Below, piece after piece: positions 57,166-64,000 of a DNA stretch of 64,000 nucleotides. This stretch comes from Dugong dugon (taxonomy: Eukaryota; Chordata; Mammalia; Sirenia; Dugongidae), in the NCBI GenBank assembly GCA_030035585.1, contig CM057481.1, positions 59,777,128-59,841,127 of the forward strand, written 5' to 3'. The notes beneath the pieces were generated by a model. It worked only from the letters and a program-made list of their open reading frames with translations, ran no database searches and was not told the origin of the DNA. How positions within the stretch are numbered: the stretch's first letter is position 1; each line of letters begins with the position of its first letter. Position numbers and translations under genes: made by a program.

Positions 57166-58406
57166 TTAAGGAAACTGTCACATAAACAAATACTTAGAGC
57201 ACAAAAGACCCACATATTTTCCACCCTTAATCTTGTTCTCACTACTGAACGAATAAGCAACATCATGATAAATGGAAAAAATATTGAAGTTGTCAAGGAT
57301 TACATTTTACTTGGATCCATAATCATTGCCCATGGAAGCAGCAGTCAAGAAACAACATATTGCATTGGGCAAATCTGCTGCAAAAGACTTCTTTAAAGTG
57401 TTAAAAAGCAAAGATGCACTTTGAGGACTAAGGTGTGCCTGACTCAAGCCATGGTATTTTCAATTGCCTCATATACATGGGAAAGCTGGACAATGAATAA
57501 GGAAGACTGAAGAAGAATTGATGCCTTTGAATTGTGGTGTTGGCGAAGAATATTGACTATACCATGGACTGCCAGGAGAATGAACAAATCTGTCTTGAAA
57601 GAAGTACAGCCAAAATGCTTCTTAGCAGCAAGGCTAGTGAGACTTTGTCTCATGTATTTTCAACATGTTATCAGGAGGGACCAGTCCTTAGAAGACATCA
57701 TGCTTGGTGTCATGTATTGAATTGTGTCCCCCAAAAATGTCTGTCAACTTGGCTGGGTCATGATTCCCAGCATTATACGATTGTGTACCATTCTGTAATC
57801 TGATGTGATTTCCTTATGTATTGTAAACTCAACCACTATGATCTAATAAGATGGATTAGTGGCAGTTATACTGATGAGGTTTACAAGATTGACTAGTGTC
57901 TTAATCCAATCTCTTTTGAGATATAAAAGAGAGAGGCAAGCAGAGACACATGGGAACCTCATACCACCAAGAAAGCAGTGCCAGGAGTGGAGCTCGTCCT
58001 TTGGACCTGCAGTTTCTGTACTGATGTGCTCCCAAGCCAAGGGAAGACTGATGCATCACAAGGACCTGCCTCCAGAGATGACAGAAAGAGAAAGCCTTCC
58101 CCTGGAGCTGAAGCCCTGAATTTGGACTTGTAGCCTTCTGGACTTTGAGAGAATAAACTTCTCTTGGTTAAAGTCATCCACTTGTGGTATTTCTGTTAGA
58201 ACAGCACTAGATGACTAAGACACTTGGTAAAGTAGGTCAGAGAAAAAGAGTAAGACCCTCAATGAGATGGATTGACACAGTGGCTGCAGCAATGGGCTCA
58301 AGCATAACAACAATTGTGAGGATTGCACAGGACCAGGCAGTGTTTCCTTTTGCTGTACATAGGGTCACTATGAGTCGGAACCAACCTGACAGTACCTAAC
58401 AACATC
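57166..58406 (+). mobile_element. RTE (BovB-like) LINE 3' part, split by an LTR
   Basis: The coding remnant matches the RTE/BovB reverse transcriptase C-terminus: GKNIEVVKDYILLGS, RRIDAFELWCWRRIL, MRWIDTVAAAMGSS, in order, with stops between. It resumes after the LTR at 57708-58222 and ends CACTATGAGTCGGAACCAAC...CCTAACAAC, the same tail as the SINEs. Confidence 0.9.
57708..58222 (+). repeat. Solo LTR inserted into the RTE
   Basis: TGTCATGTATTGAATTGTGT ... TGACTAAGACA, 515 bp, flanked by a perfect 5-bp repeat CTTGG (57703-57707, 58223-58227). Includes an AATAAA near 58150 and a TATAAAAGAG box near 57922, so promoter and poly(A) parts are still visible. Confidence 0.9.
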
Positions 58407-58419
58407 TTTTTGTACTGTT

Positions 58420-58578
58420 GTTGTTTTTAGATGCCATCAAGTTGGTTCCGACTCATAGCGACCCTACAGGATGGAGTAGAACTGCCCCATATGGTTTCCA
58501 AGGAGCAGCTGGTGGATTCAAACTGTCGACCTTTTGGTTAGCAGCCAAGCTCTTAACCACTGCACCACCAGAGCTCTC
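58420..58578 (-). repeat. AfroSINE
   Basis: Reverse copy: GTTCCGACTCATAGCGACCC tail and CACTGCACCACCAGAGCTCT head. Close to the consensus, so relatively young. Confidence 0.88.
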
Positions 58579-58920
58579 TTTTTCTATTAGCATTTAGTAA
58601 ATAGTAAGATTTGTTGGACCAATGAAGACCATTCTGACTGTCATTACTGAAATTTGTACCAATGATTATTAAGAAAGACAATTCAAAATGTGGAATCACG
58701 GTGATTTAGCAGTTTTTAGCCAATCTGTGAAAAGGTGAAGTTTTCAATGATTTTACCCATTTGTAATGTCAATATATACCGATGATTCTGCAACATTCCT
58801 CACTTGGGCAGACAGCTCTGGCAGCACACTTGTCTGTTTCCCACTTTTGCCTCTTGGAACATATGCCAAATAAAATCTTTCTTCTTGCTTTACTATAACT
58901 GTGGTGATTTTACCCTAAAA

Positions 58921-59043
58921 CTCCAAACCTGTTGCCATTAAGTCGATTCCAACTCATAGAGACCCAAGGAATAGCTGGTGGATTCAAACTGCCAATCTTT
59001 TGGTTAGCAGCTGAGTTCTTAACCCCTGTGCCACCAGGGCTCT
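58921..59043 (-). repeat. AfroSINE, internally shortened
   Basis: TCGATTCCAACTCATAGAGA joined early to GAATAGCTGGTGGATTCAAA; about 40 bases shorter in the middle than other copies. Confidence 0.8.
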
Positions 59044-59049
59044 GATTTT

Positions 59050-59515
59050 ACCTTGTTGTTAGGCGCCGTCAAGTCAGTTCCGACTCACAGGGGCCCTATG
59101 CACAACAGAATGAAACACTGCCTGGTCCTGCGCCATCTTCACAATCCTTGCTAACAATGCGCTTGAGCCCATTGTTGCAGCCACTGTGGCAATCCATCTC
59201 GTTGAGGGTATTCCTCTTCTTCACTGACTCTCTATTTTTACCAAGCATGATGTCCTTCCCCAGGGACTGATCCCCCTCGATAACATGTCCAAAATATATG
59301 AGACAAAGTCTTGCCATCCTTGCTTCTAAGGAGCATTCTAGCTGTACTTCTTCCAAGAGATTTGTTTGTTCTTTTGGCAGTCCATGGTATAGTCAATATT
59401 CTTCACCAGCACCATAACTCAAAGGTGTCAATTCTTCTTCAGTCTTCCTTACTCATTGTCCAGCTTTCGCATGCATATGAGATGACTGAAAATACCATAG
59501 CTCAAGACTTCTAAA
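59050..59515 (-). mobile_element. RTE LINE fragment, reverse orientation
   Basis: Reverse-strand remnant of the same RTE C-terminus (RLCLIYFGHVIEGDQSLGKD; NEMDCHSGCNNG with a frameshift). Inverted relative to the copy at 57.2 kb. Confidence 0.85.
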
Positions 59516-60149
59516 GAGAAAAGGCAGAAATATAGATCAACCATTGGCTAATGTTAACATGATCAATTGAGCCCTGCCTTCCCCCTTAACTGATATCAGG
59601 TTACTTCTGGCCTTGCTGCTAATAATTCGGCCCTCCACCCATCTGCAGCCACGAGACTTTTTGAGAATTAGGAGGTAATGGCTTGATGGCTATCCTTTTC
59701 TAGCCGGATAAGGCAAATTTATAATGCTATAGAGAAGTTTCTGGCAGGCTTTTGCAGTTTGGGTCAGGTTTTTTATGGTTAATATTTGGGTTCGTGGATA
59801 AGAAAAACCTTAAAAAGTAAGATGTCTGTTATTACTTTTCCCTCATCAACTAATCTCAGCTTAATACTTCCTCAGACATCACCAAATTCCCAATCTAATT
59901 CTTCCATCAGACTCAGTACTTTTCTGTAATGGTACTTATCATGATTTCTGACTTTTACAAGAGTTTTCTTTTTGATATGTATGTGTTTAATGCCTATTTC
60001 CCTTAACTCTCAGCTCCCTGAGGGCAGGGACCTTGTCTATTTTCTACTTGTTTACCAGTACTCATTAAAATACTTGTAATTTCAACAAATATTATATGAG
60101 ACCTCTATTGTAAAAACCCATGAAGAAGTTCACACACAAAATGTAACTA

Positions 60150-61292
60150 TCTTTGTTGGTTACCAGGAATGGGAGGGGTGGGGGGGAAATACTAAATAGG
60201 CAATAGATAAGTGGTATCTTGGGTGAAGGGTGAGACAGTACACAATACAGGGGAAACTAGCACCACCTGTACAAGGAAAGGTCATGGAAGCCCCATAGAC
60301 ACATCCAAACTCCCCGAGGGACTGAACTTCTGGGTGGAGGGCTCTGGGGACCATGGTCTCAGGGAACATCTAGCTCAATTGGCATGACACAGCTTATAAA
60401 GACAATGCTCTACATTCTACCTTGGTGAGTAGTGTCTGGGGTCTTAAAAGCTTGTGAGCGGCCATCTAAGATACTCCACTGGTCTCACCCCTTCGGGAGC
60501 AAGGGAGAATGAAGAGAACAGGATACAAGGAAAAGATTAGTCCAAAGGACTAATGGACCACCGCTACCAAGGCCTCCACTGGACTGAGTTCAGTACAGCT
60601 AGATGGTGCCCGGCTACCACCACTGACTGTTCTGACCAAGATCACAACAGAGGGTTCTGGACAGAGCTGGAGAAGGATGTAGAGCATAATTCTAACTCAC
60701 AAAAAAAAGACCAGATTTACTGGCCTAAAGGAGACTGGAGAAACCCCGAGAGTATGGCCCCCAGACACCCTTTTAGCTCAGTGGTGAAGCTACCTCCGAG
60801 GTTTACTGTTCAGCCTGGGAGTGGACAGCCCCGTAAAACCAAATGAGACTAACGAGGTACAGGAGTCCAGTGACAAGGGCCAGAAGGCAGAAGGGGACAA
60901 GGAAGCTGGTGATAGGGAACCCAAGGTCGAGTAAGGATATTGTTGATGTGTTGTGAGATTGGTAACCATTGTCACAGGGCAACATTTGTAGTAACTGTTA
61001 AATGAGAAACTATTTTGTTCTGTAAGCCTTCATCTTAAGTGAGAATAACAGCACAACTGGAAGAGCGTAGTCAATGTCACTGAATTGTGCACGTAGAAAT
61101 TTTTGAAACGGTGTATCTTTGGCTATGTGTATTTTCACCAAAAAAAAAAAAAAGGTTGAGAAGTTAGAGGGTTAATATGTTGTGGGGTTGTTAACCAATG
61201 TCATAAAACATCTGTACTACTGTTTCATGAGAAACTATTTGTTCTGTAAGCCTTCACCTGAAGTACAATAAAATACAAAAAAAAAAAAAAAA
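60150..61292 (+). mobile_element. LINE 3' end, forward, with two A-tails
   Basis: Sense copy of the family. One A-run at about 61139-61153, then a further 120 bases ending GAAGTACAATAAAATAC and a 16-base A-run at about 61276-61292. Either two nested insertions or alternative 3' processing. Confidence 0.8.
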
Positions 61293-61322
61293 CTTGGAAT
61301 TTAGTAGGCAAACAACATTCTT

Positions 61323-62263
61323 TTTATTTTTTATTATGCTTTAAGTGAAAGTTTACAGTTCAAGTCAGTTTCTCATACAAAAATTTATAAACATTGCTAT
61401 GTGACCCTAGCTGCTCTCCCTACAATGTGACAGCACACTCCTCCTTTCCACCCTGGATTTCCTGTGTCCATTCAACCAACTCCTGTCCCTTTTTGCCTTC
61501 TCTTCTCACCTCCAGACAGGAGCTGCCTATTTAGCCTCATGTATCTACTTGAGCTAAGAAGCACTCTCTTCACAAGTATCCTTTTATGTCTTATAATCCA
61601 GCCTAATCTTTGTCTGAAGAGTTGGCTTTGGGAATGGTTTCAGTTCTGGGCTAACAGAGAGTCCGGGGGCCATATATTCTGGGGTCCCTCAAGTCTCAGT
61701 CAGATCATTAAGTCTGGTCTTTTTACCAGAATTTGAGTTCTGCACCCCACTTTTCTCCTGTTCCATCAGGGACTCTCTGTTGTTACCTGTTAGGGTGGTC
61801 ATTGGTGGTAGCTGCGTACCATCTAGTTCTTCTGTTCTCAGGCTGATGGAGTCTCTTGGACTAATGTTTTCCTTGTGTCTTTGGTGTTCTTCATTCTCCA
61901 TTGCTCCAGATGGGCTGGGACCAACTGATGTATCTTACTTACTTAGACGGCCACTCGCTAGCTTTTAAGGCCCCAGAGGCCATTCACCAAAGTGGGATGC
62001 AGAATGCTTTCTTAATAAACTTTGTTACGCCAAGTGACATAGATGTCCCCTGAAACCATGGTCCCCAGACCCCTGCCCCTGCTACTCTGTCCCTCGAAGT
62101 GTTTGGTTGTATTAGGAAACTTCTTAGCTTTTGGTTTAGTCCAGTTGTGCTTACTTCCCCTGTACTGTGTCCTTCCCTTCACCTAAGATAATTCTTATCT
62201 ACTATCTCGTTAGTGAATACCCCTTTCCCTCCCTCCCCAGCCTCCGTAACCATCAAAGAATGA
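61323..62263 (-). mobile_element. LINE 3' end with target duplication beside the CHPF2 island
   Basis: Reverse copy flanked by a perfect 12-bp repeat AACAACATTCTT (61311-61322, 62264-62275). It lies tail-to-tail with the preceding LINE and ends about 100 bases before the CpG island. Confidence 0.9.
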
Positions 62264-62379
62264 AACAACATTCTTAAATAAATTAATGAATGATGGCGTT
62301 CCCAAGCTAACTAGGAGAAGTCGTCGTTTAGGAGACAGAAGCTTGCTTATTGAGGATGAGGTTCATGAGCAGATGGCCG

Positions 62380-62960
62380 AAGATCTGTGGCCCCTCTGGG
62401 TGCAGCCTCCGTTCACTCACTTGCAGAACTGTGGTTTACTCCTTGCGGCGAGTGTCTGGGGGCCCAGCGAAGGCGTCACCAGAGGCTGGCCCGGGCACCG
62501 GACAGGGATGATAGATAGGGAGCCGGCGGAGCGAGAGGCCGGAAGCGGTCACCATAGAGGTCGGGAACTAGTGGAGCGGAAGAGGAAGGAGCCGGCTGGG
62601 CTTCGTGAGGTGGCAGCGGCTGCTGCGGTGGAGCCTGCGCTTCAGCGGGCGTTGGGGTCTGTTTCCCTTTACCGGCCTTACTCCCTGCAGGGGCGTCGCG
62701 GGCTGTTGCCGAGACTAGGAGATCGTCCCGATTCTCAGTCCCCCACGTTCACACCTCAGGACGGGCTTACGCAGCTAGCTACCCTGGGCCGGAACCGAGC
62801 CGTCTTTGGTCCTTACTGCGCCAGCACCGGCCCTGGCTGCAGGGGCCTCTCTTTGGTGCTTGGGTGATCCCCCTTTGACCCTTGCCCACCTGCTCGGGCT
62901 GTCGCACTGGTTCATTCAGGGCTTTGGCCCCCCCAGCGACGGGTCTGAGAACGAGGCTTT
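62380..62960 (+). promoter_or_regulatory. CHPF2: CpG island, probable CHPF2 promoter/first exon
   Basis: CpG-rich, unmethylated-island-like stretch in the place where the rightward gene CHPF2 starts in other mammals. No recognisable CHPF2 coding sequence occurs before the window ends, so only promoter and 5' UTR would be present. A TGACGTCG half-CRE lies at about 63118. The exon border is not resolved. Confidence 0.5.
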
Positions 62961-62964
62961 CCTC

Positions 62965-64000
62965 TTCTCTTTCAGCAGCCCTCAGCGATGCGCGATCTAA
63001 ATGCCTCTCCAGCCTGCTACCGTTCCTCTTAACGCTTGTCTTGCCTAGCCCCGGCTCTCAAACCATTGCCGAACAAACTGAGCTTAGTCCCCCCTCCGAC
63101 CCTTCCTGACAGCTCCTTGACGTCGCTGATTTTATTTCTCTTTTGAGACTAACGGCTAAAACTAAGCTTTTGGCCTTCTTCCTAGGACTAGAATTTGGCT
63201 TTCACCGCTGAGAGTTGGAGCAGGAGCTCTGGTCCACTGGTCATGTTCATATGCAAAGCCAGCTGAACTTCTGTTTGCTGTCTACAAAATCCCGGCATGG
63301 TCTCCAGCTTTTTGTACTCGCGTTTTGTGTGTGTGTGTGTTTTGTACTTGGGGTCCTTTCTGGTAAAGCCAGATACCGAATAGCTCATACACAGCGAGAG
63401 TTACTGTAATTTGCCTCCTCTCTTCTCTCAAGACAAAGGTGAGGCAAGACCAACTTCTCAGCAGCTGGAATTCGGAGAAGGCGGCCATAAAAAATGGCTT
63501 TACTAGCCATTGTGCTCTTCTGAGAGGATCTCAGTGCTGAGTCACATCACTGTTTACCTCATTGGCTGGGCCAAACTTCTGTGGTTCTGTTCAGGATGCT
63601 GGTTGCTCTTTGATCATTCCTGACTTGGAGGAAGGGGTTACTCTAGCCCCTATCGCCTTCTCTTGTGCCAGCCTTTAGTAGTAACCCAGCAGCTCCTTTA
63701 ATAAATTGAGTGAGAAACTGCCCTGAGCCAGGAGTTCTTTAGGAAAGGCTGACAGAGGCAGGTTCCCTTAGGCTGGTACCTGTTTTGACAGATCATGTGC
63801 TTTTCTCTAACCCCTTCTTTATCAGTTGCTGCTATCTCTTAACTTAGATCTAGTCTACAGATGTGTGTAGTTGTTCTTTTTAGGTTAGGTTTGGCAGTAT
63901 TTTTAGGTTAGGTTTGGCAGTATTCCCCTTTCCACTGGAAGACATAACGTGATCCCAGTAGTGAATGAAGTTTGTTGCTACTTGGGCTGAGGGTTAGATC
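62965..64000. other. Downstream of the CpG island to the window end
   Basis: Probably 5' UTR or first intron of the rightward gene. A short (GT)n lies at about 63326-63342, and a 21-base direct repeat (TTTTTAGGTTAGGTTTGGCA) occurs twice near 63877-63920. No coding exon recognised. Confidence 0.35.

Noticed and set aside
62286-62867. 193-codon plus-strand open frame in the right CpG island
   Set aside because: Starts inside the LINE target duplication and has an island-type Arg/Ala/Gly composition with no recognisable domain; more likely 5' UTR of CHPF2.

Overview
The window is mammalian nuclear DNA from an afrotherian, most likely elephant-like. Two things point there. At least ten copies of a tRNA-headed SINE end in the same block as an RTE LINE in this window, which is the architecture of the AfroSINE/RTE pair. 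RTE fragments and a clade-specific LINE 3' end also recur. Gene order and protein sequence match the human 7q36.1 block ASB10 - IQCA1L - H2BK1 - ABCF2, with CHPF2 expected just beyond the right edge. All four genes are on the minus strand and all look intact. I resolved 39 coding exons plus one alternative first exon; splice phases and exon lengths agree throughout, with no frameshift or internal stop.

Layout, left to right. 1-2795: ancient repeats and the ASB10 downstream region. 2796-11127 (to 11691 for an alternative first exon): ASB10, an ankyrin-repeat/SOCS-box substrate adaptor for a Cullin-5 ubiquitin ligase; one intron holds a roughly 1 kb CA-rich minisatellite and a candidate homeodomain-type regulatory element. 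13495-34970: IQCA1L, a paralogue of the ciliary nexin-dynein regulatory protein IQCA1/DRC11, with 18 exons and 803 aa. Its seventh intron contains an ERVL-like provirus (19989-28048) carrying a nested Tigger transposon and a LINE; the provirus begins ten bases after the exon 7 splice boundary. 36860-39288: H2BK1, a two-exon, polyadenylated H2B variant (122 aa). 42279-54215: ABCF2, a 625-aa twin-ATPase ABC-F protein with a CpG promoter at about 54.82-55.32 kb. 55.3-62.3 kb: a graveyard of LINE, RTE, LTR and SINE insertions, several with intact target-site duplications. 62.38-62.96 kb: a second CpG island pointing right, probably the CHPF2 5' end.

The genes do not form one pathway: ubiquitin ligase adaptor, cilium/flagellum component, histone variant and cytosolic ATPase. 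The most notable points are the intron-bearing H2B variant with a compact TATA/E-box promoter, the provirus abutting an IQCA1L splice donor with a minisatellite pressing on the other side of the same exon, the degenerate ATPase motifs of IQCA1L, a decoy duplicate of an ABCF2 exon end, and two phase-consistent ASB10 first exons. No tRNA, rRNA, CRISPR or other RNA gene is supported.
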